A stretch of DNA of 64,000 bases from Tricholoma matsutake (GCA_026075535.2 AP026546.1:1674001-1738000), one strand, 5' to 3'. Positions 32,171-45,679 are shown, counted from the first letter of the stretch. The notes: generated from the letters alone by a model not told the origin. Translations and numbers: made by a program.

Positions 32171-33300
32171 GACCTCGAGATCATGAGGATTGTGGAGATC
32201 ATGATGATACAGTGAGGAAGGGGTTGGGAAAGGTGCAGGAGATTATGATGCAGTGATGAATGGATTGGGGAAGGTGCACTGTGAAGCAGGTGTAGAATGG
32301 TTGAGTGCACTGGTCAGGATATCTGCTGGCATCATCAATATCCATCAGACAACATGGAGGGGAGAAGCACTGGCTGGCAGTCAGCATCACAGTATAAGTA
32401 AATGAAGTGATGTCCATCAGATAATTACATGAGCATACATGGAACCAAGCAATGTCTGGTGGCTTCTAAATATGGTAGCATGTCCCAGCACAAGTTGACA
32501 GCTTATTTTTCATGGGACCCAATTTCAGTGGGGCTTCCAGCAAAAAGGAGCATGTCCCAACCAGAAGTAAAGTTGAGAGCCGCTGCTGGGACACACTGGA
32601 TTTTTCTGTTGGTGGGAACAGTTGACATTGAGGTTGATCTGTGTCAGCTAAAAAATGCTAGTGTAGATGATCATCAAATCATTGTGAGGTAAGGGATGCC
32701 ATGTTCTCACTCACCATCAACTAACTGACACTCCAACCTCATGAAAAGCATCTGGATAAACCCTCACACTTGAATGTCTTGGGCAGCTGGGTGCCATCAA
32801 AGCTGGCAACTTTCCATTTGGTGGTGATGCATAACACAGTCAAGCAGTGGAACCAGTGCCACAGTGAGTATCTGGGGGCACCGCGCTCATGTGCATACCC
32901 AGCATCATGGCAGTTTGGTGATGCTTGGTTACCTCTGTGTCCCATTGCAATCTAAAGGTTACTTAGAAATCAAGGTGGCAGTGAAGCCAAAGCCATTTTA
33001 GGCTCTGGGATGATGAAATACAGATGACAAAAAGTACAGTCATCATGTCTAGTCATTTCCAAATTGGGCTCTGGATTGTCCCAGACATGACATGAGAGCC
33101 AGGAAGAGTGAAGCCGAATGGCACAGCAGCACACCAAACATGATCAATTTTGCATGTGGCATGTGATGTATATCTTGAAAACAATTGGCTGGATCCTATG
33201 TCTATATGGAGGTTCATAGGACATGGGGCTTATTCCAGAAACAGACATCAAGATGATTTCAAGTTGGTGCAAGCTCAGCCTGCATGGCAGTGGTTACAGC
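32171..33300. other. Unassigned spacer
   Basis: Short open stretches only. No domain was recognised. Part of the local repeat noted at 29171 lies at 32186-32280. Confidence 0.35.
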
Positions 33301-33520
33301 TGAATTCAAAATGATAGGCCCCTCATAAAAAATTACACACATTGTGGAGGTCAAGTTTTTGATCCCTGGAGGGCTTTTTGACAAAGATCAGGCTGCTACT
33401 GACCACCAGATCTCAGCAGACCTCTTGTGTAGCCTGTGGATGTCTAAAATAGGCTAGAATATGATTGAAATTCAGGACCCACAATGTGTGTAATTTTTTG
33501 GGTGGGGCCTATTCTATTCA
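33301..33520. mobile_element. MITE, 220 bp, inverted termini
   Basis: The left TGAAT...ATAGGCCCC...AATTACACACATTGTG is mirrored by CACAATGTGTGTAATT...GGGGCCTATTCTATTCA ending at 33520. The arms are about 45 bp with small indels. No ORF. Confidence 0.7.
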
Positions 33521-34031
33521 GTCATAAATTGGCCTTCAAAAATCAACATTTAAGGTCTAGGTAAGTTACATACTCTCTCTCTCTTCTCTCTTTTCTCCCC
33601 ACTTTGTCATCTTGAAAAAACCTGATTTTTTCATGGTAATCACAGACATAGGACATCATGGAGCCTTTTCACTGGCAATTCCTTTTCAGATATGCCCTTG
33701 ATTAATTGTCTGAAAATGTCACATGACATGGTTCTACATACAGTCATGGACAAACAAAGTCAACTAAAATAAACATTGATCTTCAATAACATATCTATGG
33801 TGGGCAAAACATTAAATTGCCAAGTTCACAGTATGGGAAAACTGTTGGTTTCAATGCCAGTTTTGAATCTGGTTTCGAATTTTTTAGTGTAAGTGATGGT
33901 TTTGTACAGGTCCACATAAGCCACTGATCTTATACTTGATTATGTGTATTTGCATTTGGTTTGAAGGGTAAGAAGAGAAAATAGGATAGTGTCCTGCTGT
34001 TCTTTTGTTATGATCAGATTTTGCTTGGAGA

Positions 34032-34560
34032 TAGTGTGGATGACAATGACAAGCAGACAATGAACAGCAGATGACAAGCAGGGACAAGGACTAGCAGGGA
34101 CAAGGCCAACTAGTGGGGCCTACAAACAGCAGGGATGACAATGAGCAGGGATGACAACCAGTGGGTGATGAACAGTGGATAAAGGATGTTGATGCTGGGG
34201 ACAAGAGCACAACCCCCCCACCCTTGCTACAAAATTGACATGGTGGGGTTGTTTTCTGTCTCATTCTAATTTTTTCTTTCTTTTTTTCTCTCTCTTAGCA
34301 ACACCACTGTGAGCAACTGCTTGCAGGCTGTTGATGTAATTAGTTTTATTGAATATATAATACAATTTAGTTACACTTGAAAAGAAAGCAGAAAGACTGG
34401 TTAAAATTGGTCTTTTTGGGTCAACCAAACTAAATAGGACTGGTCCTATTCAGTTCAGTTGTGGTCTTGCTACTTTAGGCAACCATTTGAACCAGTTCTG
34501 GTCCACAGTTGACCCCCCTTGTGGTCAAAAAGCTGGACTGAACTGGACCTTTAAACACTA
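34032..34560. mobile_element. hAT-type non-autonomous element, second copy, 8-bp target duplication
   Basis: It begins TAGTGTGG and ends GGACCTTTAAACACTA. CTTGGAGA is duplicated at 34024-34031 and 34561-34568. The interior has purine-rich CAGGGACAAGG/CAGGGATGAC repeats and GGTCC-rich sub-termini near the right end. The flanks match the related local repeat TTTTGCTTGGAG seen again at 34717-34728, which supports the insertion junction. Confidence 0.8.
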
Positions 34561-34568
34561 CTTGGAGA

Positions 34569-35480
34569 GGAGTATCATACAATCATGAAATATCTCTGTG
34601 AGTTTTCTATTGTTAAGCATGATCTTGTACTTGATTCTAACCTATTTCCATGTTGTTTGAAGAGGCCAAAGAGACAAGAGAATTGTGTCTTGCCACTCTC
34701 TTGTTATAACAAGATTTTGCTTGGAGGGGGGTATTACACAATCATGAGAATCTCTGTGAGTTTTCCATTGTATGCATTATCTTACACTTTATTACACAAC
34801 CATGAGATATCTCTGTTAGTTTTCCACATCAGGAAGATGACATTTTAGTTTCCTGGTTTTTCCTGGTTTTTCCTGGTTTTCAGGTTTTTGGAAATCTGTA
34901 AACCTGTAAACTTGGAAATCTCCATGATAAATGCTAAGTAGAAGCAGGTTTCTGAGTGCTATTGCTGAGGTTTTTAGAGGTTTCAGAGGTTTCTGTCAAA
35001 CAATGTTTAGTGAGGTTTCCAGAAAAAGTGACTTAAGTTCCCAGGTGACCAAGTTTCCAAGGTTTTCAGATGTTTTTTGAGGTTTTTGAGGTTGAGAAAA
35101 CCTCTGGAAACCTTTTTGTCAAGTTCCTGATGCACTGTTAAGCTTCATATACTCAATTCTGCTTCTTCAGGCTTGGTGGGAGCATGCCCAGTTTTGCATT
35201 GCCATGGATGGCTGTCAATTTGCGGACCCAGTCAACATATTCAACTATTTCAGCTTTCCATCTCAGCTGTTGTTCCCCTATCATGTCAGTTTCCTTATTT
35301 CCCTTCTTCCATGCCTTCATTCTGCTGCTGACCTACAGTCGAGTTAGTCATGCTTGCATGTGTATGCCCAAGATTTTGATACACCCTTGCTGCCCAATCC
35401 TTCTCTGCTCTTGTGCCAGCAAAGTGTTCTTCAAGAGTGCCCTCACAACATCAGATTCATATGTAGACATATTGGGATCT
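34569..35480. repeat. Spacer with GGTTTTY-type low-complexity tract
   Basis: A local repeat of TTTGCTTGGAG...AATCTCTGTGAGTTTTC spans about 34561-34830. A degenerate CCTGGTTTTT/GAGGTTTC tract lies at 34850-35115. No gene was recognised. Confidence 0.45.
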
Positions 35481-37680
35481 TGAGTGACATGGACTTGCTT
35501 GGGTCAAAGTAGAGGTCTTAGATATATGTTGACCATTTATATATATTTCTTTTTTCTGGAGGTGCTTACAGTATTGTCTTGCTGTCACTGTGTGTCTCAC
35601 TCTGGGGGTCCTGCACTCTTGTACCCCTCATCCACCCTGCAAGCAGTTGCTCACAGCAGTTGTGGGGTGTGTTGGCTGTTGTTGGCATTTCACTCCCCTA
35701 GTAATCATTGTCATTGTCATAGTTCCACCCATGATGCACCCTATGAGCAGTGGCTTGTAGGGCTGGGGCAGGTATGATCCCATTCCCCATCATCCCCTTG
35801 TTGTTGTTGGTGCCATCATGATGGCACCCCTCCCTGCCAGATTGTCATGTCCTTTCCCCCTTGTTCCCCTGCATCCCCATCATCCCTAGGGTGTAGCATG
35901 GGTCACACCATGAGTAAATTTCACACACCACACCTGTACCTGTGTACACTGTACCCAGCCTAACAACAACAACAACAACAACAACAACCAGTCCAGTGCC
36001 CAAAACCAAAAAAAAGAATCCTTTAGTTTCTTGGTGCCAAATCAATAGAAAGTCATCCTCAAACCTCAATTGAATCCCCCAGAATCCTCATTACTTTTTA
36101 AAATAAGGAAATCATACAAAATCTCCAACACTACACCTCTACCTTCTGACTCTTGGTCACCACTGTCAAATTTTCTGTACAGCCTTGAATCCTCCTCAGA
36201 CTCATAATTCCCTCTCAATACATTTACTTTCTTAACAAAAATCTTTTCCTTTAACTTATGGTGTCCTTTCTTCATATACTTTTACACTGATTAAAATCTT
36301 ACATCAAAATGCCAACTGATCCTGTTACTCCCAGGAAACCTCTGCCATTCCAGGCTTGCCTATCCAAAGGACCTCCCACACCTGTCACTCCCTTAAGAGA
36401 TGACAGGTCAGGCCTGTTATTGCCACTGGGCAACAAACTCATCTTACATGGTGTTTATTGCCCTGGGACAGCCATAGGCGACCATTCCCATTGTCAAGCA
36501 AGAGACAAACTCAACCCTCAAATATATATCTGTTGTTGTAAAACCCTATTCCACTTACCCCCAATCCATCTCCTCAACCATTTGCTACCTATGTCTTCAT
36601 CTGATCTTTGATCCCATTGCTACTGAAGGCACTGATGCTGAACCAAGATGCAGTCTTGAAGGACATACTAGAAAGTAAGCATTGACATACCTAGATATGG
36701 AGAGTCCTGAAAGAAAAATCATCCACCAATCCTGTATGTGCTTGACTGTGCAAAGAGTCCATGCTGTTACTTACTAACTGTAACCATTGTGATGACACAT
36801 CAGATCAATATTGGGCTACTGTGCACCAACACATTCAAGTTCGTGCTGTGATGCACACTTTTCATTCACTTTGTCTGTGGCTCAACTTCTTCTGCAGTGG
36901 CCAGCCATTTTTTGCTTTCTGCTTTTGCCACACTAAGCAACATAATCAAATCAAAAATGCCATTGTGGATTTTATTTCTGCAGTGCATAGACTCTTGTGA
37001 TCTGCTGTTCTGTAAAGACTCAAGTCATGGTGAATCTGGAGCAGGTGTGGAGAGGGGATAATGGAGGGAAAGGCTGAGATGGAATGGTTGATGATCTTGG
37101 TGATGAATGAGCATTGCTCCTGGATTTCCTGCTGCCATGTGGAGTGCAAGCTTGGAATTATGCTACTTAAGAACTGGGACTTTTGCTCTCTTTATGTCAG
37201 ACTCTTGGTTCAGCTGAACTTACCCCTTCCACTTTTTCTTAACTGTCTGCTGGCCAAGACAAACTCTTTAACTGCATTGAGAATTGCAATGGCACTAACC
37301 TATCCTTAGTTGTCATTTACTGCAATTCCCATCACATTCACATTTCCTGATCCTTACAGGGAACTTGCCACAATCCTGCTTGCATCATGCCCCCATCCAG
37401 ACAACATGTTTGCTCTGTACAATTTGCCCCCCTGTCTGATAGTTCATATATAAGTCCACCAATGCTAGATGAGACACCCCCCCTTCTATCCTTGATCCCC
37501 ATATCTGCTCCTACAGGACAGTGGGGTTTTACCATCTAACTCCCTCTCCCTAGGCTTCACTCCACCCACCACTCTCATTGCTGAACTGCATCCATGACCC
37601 TTTCTTCACCCTCCACTGCCATTCCCCATCTCCACCCACCTCTTCCATAGACAGATTGCCTGGCAACACAGGCAAGTGGT
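35481..37680. other. Unassigned repeat-derived sequence with a CAA microsatellite
   Basis: It includes degenerate GAGCAGTTGCTC-type units (35636-35770) related to 29640-29760 and 57010-57550. An (ACA)n tract lies at 35963-35990. The stretch 36300-37500 has short open frames but no recognisable domain. Confidence 0.35.
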
Positions 37681-37689
37681 TTTTCCATA

Positions 37690-37820
37690 TAGAAGTGTGG
37701 GATTGTTGCAGATATTATTATGTAATAAAGACCAATCCAATTGGTCTGGTTCAATGCTGGTCTGGTCTGGTCCATTCCTCCAGTCTTTTGCAGTTCTTAG
37801 GACTGGACCTCAAAGCACTA
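37690..37820. mobile_element. Partial hAT-like MITE, right terminus
   Basis: GGTCTGGTC repeats and the terminus GGACTGGACCTCAAAGCACTA (37801-37820 region) match the ends of 30024-30845 and 34032-34560. The left end and target duplication were not fixed. It abuts a helicase fragment. Confidence 0.5.
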
Positions 37821-37835
37821 AGAAGTTCAATCCAG

Positions 37836-38093
37836 TGAAACTTAATGCATTTAATGCTGCAATCAGTTCAGTTGATGGAAAGCTTGGAAAGATCATATTT
37901 ATACACAATGCTGGGTTGTGGAAAAACATTGGTTTGCAACACCATTGCTGCTGCTGTTTGCTCAGGAGGGAAAATTGTCTTATGTGTTGCATCCTCAGCA
38001 ATTGCTGCACTTCTTCTTGATGGTGGTCTGACTGCACATTCAAAATTTGGAATTCTTCTGATCATATTTGAAACTTCAGTTGGGTTAGGGTAA
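37836..38093 (+). pseudogene. Pif1/Helitron-type helicase fragment
   Basis: The first frame gives LNAFNAAISSVDGKLGKIIF. A one-base shift inside the P-loop region gives GCGKTLVCNTIAAAV, then GGKIVLCVASSAIAALLLDG and GLTAHSKFGI. This is motif I/Ia of Pif1-like helicases such as those of Helitrons. Nothing of the Rep domain or other helicase motifs is present. It is a fragment, cut on the left by a hAT-like MITE. Confidence 0.78.
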
Positions 38094-38187
38094 TGTGTAA
38101 CTACAACTACACAACAATGTGAGTGTAAAGGGACAAAAGGCTTGGAGAAGACTCCAGCCAACCCTTTTCACTCTTAAATAGAGTTTG

Positions 38188-38793
38188 TCAGGTCCCATTC
38201 TCATGGACTCGGCAGCATGGAACACACTGACGATTGAGGTGGGCAGAGACTGCTTTGTCAATCCTTGATTGCATTGATGGGCCAGGCTTGGTGGCATCAG
38301 CCATCTCCACATTGGTGGACTTTGCAAGGTCTTTCTTTTTCAAGATCTTGGTCGCCATGACCGAATCCCAAGCGCTGACAATCAATATGACCTGGGACAC
38401 ATAGACCATGCAGTCCTCCAACACCTGGGCAGCAAGATTCATGCCCAGGATGTTATCTGACCAACCCATAAGAACACTCTCCCCCATCATGTTCTTTTCA
38501 AAGGTAGGGAGTTTTGTGCCCTCCAATATCTTTGTGCATTCCACAATGATCACAGGCTGCATCACATCATAAAGATGTGTGGGTGTCAGGGATGCCTCAA
38601 GAAACTTGACATCATCCTGCTTAGCTGAGATGGTGTTGGCAAGGACAGCCTCCTGATACTTCTGGTGAGCTGTGTGGATTAGAGCCATATGGCTGGCACT
38701 GGCTGCATTAGCAGTGAAGTCCTTCATGAGTTGGACCTCTGGCATCTGCAACCTCAAATGAGGTGGCAAAGTCCCTGCAGCTTGATGCTGCAA
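38188..38793 (-). CDS. Unrecognised ORF, about 200 residues
   Basis: An open minus-strand frame with helix-forming composition, including HQKYQEAVLANTISAKQDDV, DVMQPVIIVECTKILEG and VEMADATKPGPSMQSRIDKA. No motif was recognised. The apparent start may be an exon border, because coding-like sequence continues rightward in another frame (DFATSFEVADARG, about 38720-38780). It could be a transposon accessory protein. Confidence 0.35.
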   Translation of the reverse strand: MQHQAAGTLPPHLRLQMPEVQLMKDFTANAASASHMALIHTAHQKYQEAVLANTISAKQDDVKFLEASLTPTHLYDVMQPVIIVECTKILEGTKLPTFEKNMMGESVLMGWSDNILGMNLAAQVLEDCMVYVSQVILIVSAWDSVMATKILKKKDLAKSTNVEMADATKPGPSMQSRIDKAVSAHLNRQCVPCCRVHENGT

Positions 38794-38899
38794 CCATCAT
38801 GCAATGATGGTGCAAGCACCATTCAGCTTGGAGGCTGTAATGGTGATGCCCCAAAGGGTGTCGCTTAGGACATGACAATAGTCCAACTGCGGACATTGA

Positions 38900-41890
38900 A
38901 TCTTGTGTTACTCAAACAGATAGTTGAGCTGTGCTTGGATTCTCCTTCTTATCCACCAAGGACAGCATCTAAATTGCCAAGTTGTTGATATAGGTATGGC
39001 TGACAACCAGCCAGATGTTACTTGCCTCCATTCAGTTTCAAATGCTGAAGCTTGAGCAAACACCCTAGTTTGATGTCAATCTTGTCAAGGCACTTATCCC
39101 CCAAGGCACTACCATGTAATATTGTGACAATGATTTTTGATGAGTTATCCAAGGAGCTACAAAGCAAGAGTGAGATGTTAACTGGGAGAGATGCAGGCTC
39201 ACAAGTCCAATTTGGGGTCCCATCAGGTAATATTGTCTTGATTCAGTTTGACTCTCTGCATGCAGCAATGTATGCTTCTAGCAACAATTTCAACATAAGT
39301 TTGTTGTCTAGAAAGACAGATTAACCACTTGAACAACTGCAAAGGTGACAGTTGGTATCGGGTTGAGTGTAGATATGTATGGCTGGTCACTTGTTATTGT
39401 ATTGATCTTGTGTCACTAGTTCAAGAATATCAGTACCTCTTCACAATAGTTGTGCATGCAAATGTACAAAGATGTCATCTGTATTGGGACAACCAAGAAG
39501 GATAGCAAAAGTGAGGTCACCAGTTGAAAGAAGTTGGCTGTTATCAATAGAACAGCACAACTATGTTGGATGACTAAAGCAGAGTGACACCTGGCCCTGG
39601 GCACCTATTGCCACTACAAGTTCATATTCCTACCATTTATGGTGTGCCTATCAGTCAGGATCAAAATTGAAAGATCTGGTGGAGATGGCCTGCCAGAGAC
39701 CACAGAGGCAAGGATGAGCAGAGATGTTGAGTGACAAGCTGGCAGGTGACATTTTGACAATCACAGGTTGGGCATAACTTGCTGGAGAGAAATGAGCTCA
39801 ACCCTTTGTTGAACAGGGAGCTACCAACAACCAAATAACTTGAAGGGGCTAGTCAATCACTGAACTGGTCAGGCCAGATGCTTCAAATGAGATTCAACCA
39901 TGAGTCTGAGAGACTAGTCGGTTTTTACATCCAGGGTACTGTTGGTCCAGGATCCAGGATCCAACAGTAAGAAATCTGTCCACACCACCAAGAGGGTCTC
40001 AGAAAAAAATTAAGCATACTGGGTTTGTTTTAAGCCAGTGAAGGGGTAACTAACTAACCCTTCATGAGAACTAATTACTATATTAGATCATATATGATGT
40101 CATTGTTCCCACCATTTCTTTCCTGCATGTCTCTGAACACTCCCACTAGCTTCACAAGCTTCACATAACCACCCATTTATGCTGTACTTGAGCTAGACAC
40201 ACTGTAAATGATACTAGATACTCAAGTAAGTAGATTCATCATCTCATGGATCCTGTAAATTGACTCACCCAGCCTGTTTCACATCCAGCACACTTACATT
40301 TAATAACACCCATGTTTTGGGAGATCTCACTCTCTGATATGGCCTGTCCACAAAATGTAAACAGGCTGTCCATATTTGTTCTCATGTTGGTTGGTATCAT
40401 TGGCAGATCATGTGTCCACTTTCAACTGTCAGTTCTGTAGACTTTTCCTTTTATGGAATAAAAATCAACAGAGAATTATGATCTGCATGATAAGATATCT
40501 TTACCAACATCATGTATTGTATACCCAAGCATGATGAATCATGGCTGTGTTTCAAGTTTCTGGAACAACTTTCTTGAATGTGGTTTGCTTCTTTTGTGTT
40601 TGCATGATCACTCAGGCACCTAATCATGAGACTTTACAAAAAAAAATTAATGGCTTCAGGCCTGGACTAACTAACCATCCCTATATGGCATATTGAGCAC
40701 ATGATACCCTCTTGTGCACCACAATGAATGGGACCGAATTGTGTTATGCAGTTCATAGCTTCATATAGCTCAAATTCAGGGCATAAATACTTAAGCAACA
40801 GAAAACACACAATGAAAACTTGAATCAGCTATTTAAAATTATAACACAGATTCCACCTACAACTTGCCTTTCAACCTCAACAGACTGCTGTACAATTTGT
40901 TGGTCACACATCACAAGCCTAATAATAGTGCATCAGGTGTTACAGTTTTCCTCATCACATGACCAACTGCTCATGTGCCTACCTCCCATGCTCCCAGTTT
41001 CCATTTTCATTTCCTTATCTATGATGTCATACTTTGTTCCTGCTTTCTTATCAACTCATGACATGTTCCTGCAGCTGTCGTCTAGCTGATTCATGCTCAC
41101 TTTTCATCTATCCTTGTTTGGATGATTCCTCTCACATTGTCTGTTTGTTTTACTCATTTTGATTCTTATCAATGGTGACATAGCATGCAATATGCTGCAC
41201 ATATTGCCTCATACCTTTATCTACCAGTCCCTTGATTCTTATCACTGACTCAGCCTTGATCATTTTCACCTCATGTTTAACAGCTTTGTAACAATAGTTC
41301 TTCTTGGTAGATAAGCTAGACAGTTACACATATAGACTGTAGTAGTTACACAAGTCGGCTCTCCAGCTTGGCCCAGACAAATCTACACCTTATTTTCAAC
41401 ACTCCATTCTTTGCAAAGTCCACGTAGAACAACCCTAAGTGAGAGATTCTACACAACTGATTGGAATGTCTCCAAGTCAGTTGTGGGTAGTTGAGTTCAA
41501 GATAAGGCCATTGTCTTAACATCAGGTGCCTGCCACACTATTATTATGCTCAATTCCAGCAGTTCCCTACACTGGCATTTAATCCTCCCCTAAATATTCT
41601 CATAAACTTCAAAACAAGGTTCTATCCTGTGCCATCATGCAATCCTGACACCCATCTGTTTATGAATCAATAGATAGATCTGGGCTAAACATAGATGCCC
41701 ACACCATTCCTGTCCATCATCAAAGCTTCCCATGTCCCATCAATGCCCATCACTGACCTCCCATGCCTGCCACCACATCAATTCTGCCATTCCTATCATT
41801 TCCAATGATGAGGATGCCCACCTCCCTCAGTTTTACAGGTATCTCCTTCATTCCTTTTGCTGTCATTGTTGTCTCCATCTAGCTCTTCCC
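38900..41890. other. Long stretch without identifiable genes
   Basis: About 3 kb of AT-rich DNA with only short open frames (for example 39052-39324 and 40820-41089). No domain, RNA gene or inverted-repeat boundary was recognised. Confidence 0.35.
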
Positions 41891-41893
41891 TCC

Positions 41894-42212
41894 ATGGTTT
41901 TGATGCGAGGGGTTATTAATAGGTGAGTTTGTTGAGATAGGCTTTTCACACTGAAAACATAGGTGGAATACCTAAGAGAACACAACTGGGTCCCCTAGGT
42001 GTATATTTAGGGTTTATATACTATGTTACATATATTGTACATTGTTGTTACCAACACATGCATACATGCGCATACATCTTGATGCGTGCAAAATAAAATT
42101 CTCACACTATCACAGTGTAGCATCATTTAGCATCATTTGGCATCATTTGGCATAATTTGACATAATAAAATAAAAATGACATTTTATTAGGTAATGGGGT
42201 GGTTTCCTAACA
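41894..42212 (-). mobile_element. Truncated Ty3/Gypsy LTR
   Basis: The reverse complement starts TGTTAGGAAACCACCCCATT at 42212 and follows the LTRs at 46653 and 52404, including ACACCTAGGGGACCCAGTTG, through to about GAGGGGTTATTAATAGG and ATGGTTTTGATG. The 3' ~75 bp of the LTR are missing. Confidence 0.85.
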
Positions 42213-42289
42213 CTCAGGCATAAACAGTCATTATCAAGATTTAGGGTTATCAGGAGGTATATTTGAGATTGTAGGGCAGGGTGGAAAAC

Positions 42290-42380
42290 TAGAGGACTAG
42301 GGGAGTAGGGGGAGTAGGGTGGTGGGGTAGGGGGAGTAGGGTGGTAAAGTAGGGGGAGTAGGGTGGTGGAGGAGAGTAGG
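42290..42380. repeat. GGGAGTAGGG-type low-complexity tract
   Basis: Reiterated GTAGGGGGAGTAGGGTGGT units (G-rich on plus). The G runs could form quadruplexes; no gene. Confidence 0.6.
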
Positions 42381-42536
42381 GGATGCGGATTGGGAGAGAG
42401 AATGGTAGAGTGTGAGAAAGCATTCACTTGACATTGTAGATGATGCATGTAATGTATTGGATCACTGCACAACATCTGCAGTAATGCTGTATTACAGGAA
42501 TTGTCTGAGGAGTACTGTACACAGAAATGCAACATG

Positions 42537-43000
42537 AGTATTGTAGAAATTGTCCTGAGGACTCATACCATTGTGAGAGCATGTGTATACATTCCATTGA
42601 CATCGTAGACGACGCTGGTAATGCTGCAGATCATGGCACAATTATTACAGCACAAATGAATTTGCAGAATTTCTCAGAAGTACACCAAACAAAAAAATGC
42701 GAAATGACAATTGTTACAGCACTCCCTAGGACTTTGTGCTGCAGTCAGAGGATGGGAACACACTCCATTGACATTGTAGACTATGCGGCTAATGCTGCAG
42801 ATTGCTTCACAATTATTACAGCACAAATGAATTTGCAGAATTTCTCAGAAGTACACAGAACAGAAAAATGCGAAATGACACTTGTTGCAGTACTCCCCCA
42901 GAGTTGTGCTGCAGTCAGAGGATGGAAACACACTCCATTGACGTCATAGACAATGCAGGTATTGCTGCAGATCACTGCACAACATTTGCAGAACAAATGA
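42537..43000. repeat. Minisatellite array 1, unit about 170 bp, about 2.7 copies
   Basis: TCCATTGAC(A/G)T(C/T)(G/A)TAGAC recurs at 42593, 42764 and 42934 (spacing 171 and 170). Each copy is followed by AATGCTGCAGATC and ATTACAGCACAAATGAATTT. Confidence 0.8.
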
Positions 43001-43014
43001 ACTGCACAACAAAA

Positions 43015-44060
43015 ATACTTGTGCATCCAGAACATCTACGACAAACACAGCACAAGAAAAATATATGGCAAGAATTTGATTGTGATCACAGATGACTATG
43101 ACAAACACAGCATGCAAAAAATATATGGCAAAAATTTAACAGTGAGCTCATAACGTCTACGATGAATTGACAAACATGGCACATGAAAAATATATGGCAA
43201 GAATTTAATTGTGAACTCGGAATGTCTACGATGAATTGACAAACATGGCACATGAGAAATATATGGCAGGAGTTTAATTGTGATCCCCAAATGTCTACGA
43301 CAAAATGATGGACACAGCACGAGAAAAATATACAGCAAGAATTTAATTGTGAACTCAGAACATCGATGACAAATTGATGAACACAGCACAAAAAAATATA
43401 GTGAGAATTTAATTGTGAACTCAGAACATCTATGACGAATTTACAAACACAGCACAAGAAAAATATATGGCAAGGATTTAATTGTGATGACAAACACAGC
43501 ACACAAAAAATGTATGGCAGGAATTTAATTGTGATCCCAGAACATCTAGGACGAATTGAGGAACACAGCACAAGAAAAATAATTAATTGGGATCCCAGAA
43601 TGTGTACGTCAAATACTGCACCCAAAATATACAGAAAAATTTTAATTGTGAGCCCAGAACATCTACAACGAGTTGGCAAACATGGCACAATAAAAATATA
43701 CAGCAAGAATTTAATTGTGATCCCAGAACATCTATGACAAATTGACGAACACAGCATGGGAAAAATATATGGCAGGAATTTAATTGTGATGCCAGAACAT
43801 CTGCGACGAATTGATGGACATGGCACAAGAAAAATATATGGCAAGCATTTAATTATGAAGACAGAACATCTACGATGAATTGTCAAACACAGCAAACAAA
43901 ATATATGGCAAAAATTGAATTGTGAGCCCAGAACATCTATGACAAATTGACAAACACAGTGTGGCTGCAGTACACACCATATGCACAAAAAACATACTTG
44001 TGTGTCCAGAATGTCTATGATGCACACAGCATGAGAAAAATATATGGCAAAAATTTAATT
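43015..44060. repeat. Minisatellite array 2, unit 69 bp, about 15 copies
   Basis: The unit contains GAACATCTACGACGAATTGA, AACACAGCACAAGAAAAATA and TATGGCAAGAATTTAATTGT. Because 69 is divisible by three, the minus strand stays open for about 313 codons; this reflects the repeat, not a recognised protein. Confidence 0.85.
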
Positions 44061-45480
44061 GTCATCCCAGAACATCTACAACAAATTGTGTAGCTACAAC
44101 ATTTCACTTGTGTGTCCAGAACGATACAGTACTCACAACAAAATTACTTGTGCATCTATAACATCTATGATGACTTGTGCAGTACATGCCATACTCACTA
44201 CAAACCTTATTCATGAGTCTAAAACTTCTATGATGACATGTACAGCACAGATCATACTTTTACTCCTGGGTCCACAATGTCTATGCAGAAGTGTACAGCA
44301 CATACCATACTGACTACAAAATTTTATTCACGAGTCCACAACATCTATGAAGAAATGTACAGCACATACTGTACTCACTACAAAATTACTCGTGTGTCCA
44401 GAACATCAATGACAATATGCATAGTATGTACCATACTCACTACAAAATTGCTTGTGCATCTGTAATGGCTATGATGACATGTATTGCATGTACCATATTT
44501 GCTACAAAACATGGACACATTCATATTGGGGACTACTCCCCAACAGAATTCATCATGGACATTGATGAAGATGAAGATCCTGCATGGAACTACTTCCATG
44601 CAGGAGCAATGTATTGCGTGGTAGGATATGGTGATAGATGGGAGGGAGCAAGCCAGTTAGATGCTGTTCATTATCGAAGATGAACAGACACTTTATTTGT
44701 ATGTGTTTGGCTCGAATGGTTTGAATGGTTTGAATCGAGCCATTCAAGCCATTCAAGCCATTCAAGCCATTTGAGCCATTTGAGCCATTTGAGCCAAACA
44801 TTCTTCAACTCTAAAGTGTGCTCTCCTGGCTGACATGCAAGACACAATTATTGCACATACCATGCTCACTACAAAATTACTCGTGTCCAGAACATCTAAG
44901 ATGATATGGACAACACACCACACTCACTACAAAATTACTCATGCATCCATAATGTCTATGATGACATGTACAGCATACACCATAATCACTACAATATTTT
45001 ATTCATGAGTCCGGAACATCTATGAAAGAAATTTATGGTACACACTGGCACCATACTCACTAACAAATTGCTCTTGTGTCCCAAACATATATGATGACTT
45101 GTGCAGCACACACCTTACTCACTACAAAATTTTATTCATGAGTCGAGAACATCTATGAAGAAATGTACAGCACATACCACTGTACTCACTACAAAATTAC
45201 TTGTGCATCTGGAACATCTATGACAAACATGTGTCAAGAAACATATACAGTGCGTACAGTAGAAAATTTCACTTGTAGTACTTACAACAGAATTTTATTC
45301 CTGAGTCTGAATGTCTACAATGATGTGTATATGTAGAGTACTGACTACAGAATGTTATTTGTGAATCAGAATGTCTACAACAATGTGTATGTGTTACTCA
45401 TTACAGAATTTTATTTGTATGTCCAAATGTCTATGACAATGTGTATGTGTAGAGTACTCACTACAGAATTTTATTGGTGG
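44060..45480. repeat. Minisatellite array 3, unit about 62 bp, with embedded small MITE
   Basis: Units carry CCATACTCACTACAAAATTA, CTTGTGCATC and AACATCTATGATGACATGTA. A short palindromic insertion with TTTGGCTC(G/A)AATGG ends and nine-base CATTCAAGC iterations lies at 44707-44800. Related units recur at 54540-55140, 55370-55500 and 57780-58080. Confidence 0.8.
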
Positions 45481-45679
45481 TTCCAAAAATCCAAAGCATA
45501 TGCCAGCAGAGATGAACAAAGAGAGTGTGTGTACCAGAGTAGAATGGAAGAGGGTTGCCAGGTTTGGGAATAGCCCAGAATGAAACATCCATGATGACAA
45601 GAGAGAGAAGAGGTCTCGCAGCATAAGGCCAAATGTCAGTGTGGAAGAATAATATGTGGAGAAGGTCATTGGACAACAC

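Noticed and set aside
36309..36611. 100-codon plus-strand frame starting MPTDPVTPRKPLPF
   Set aside because: No motif, no supporting neighbours and no intron signals; insufficient evidence for a gene.
43015..45480. Regular repeats resembling a CRISPR array
   Set aside because: Units are contiguous, 62-69 bp, diverged along their whole length, with no constant repeat and unique spacers and no cas genes; the context is eukaryotic.
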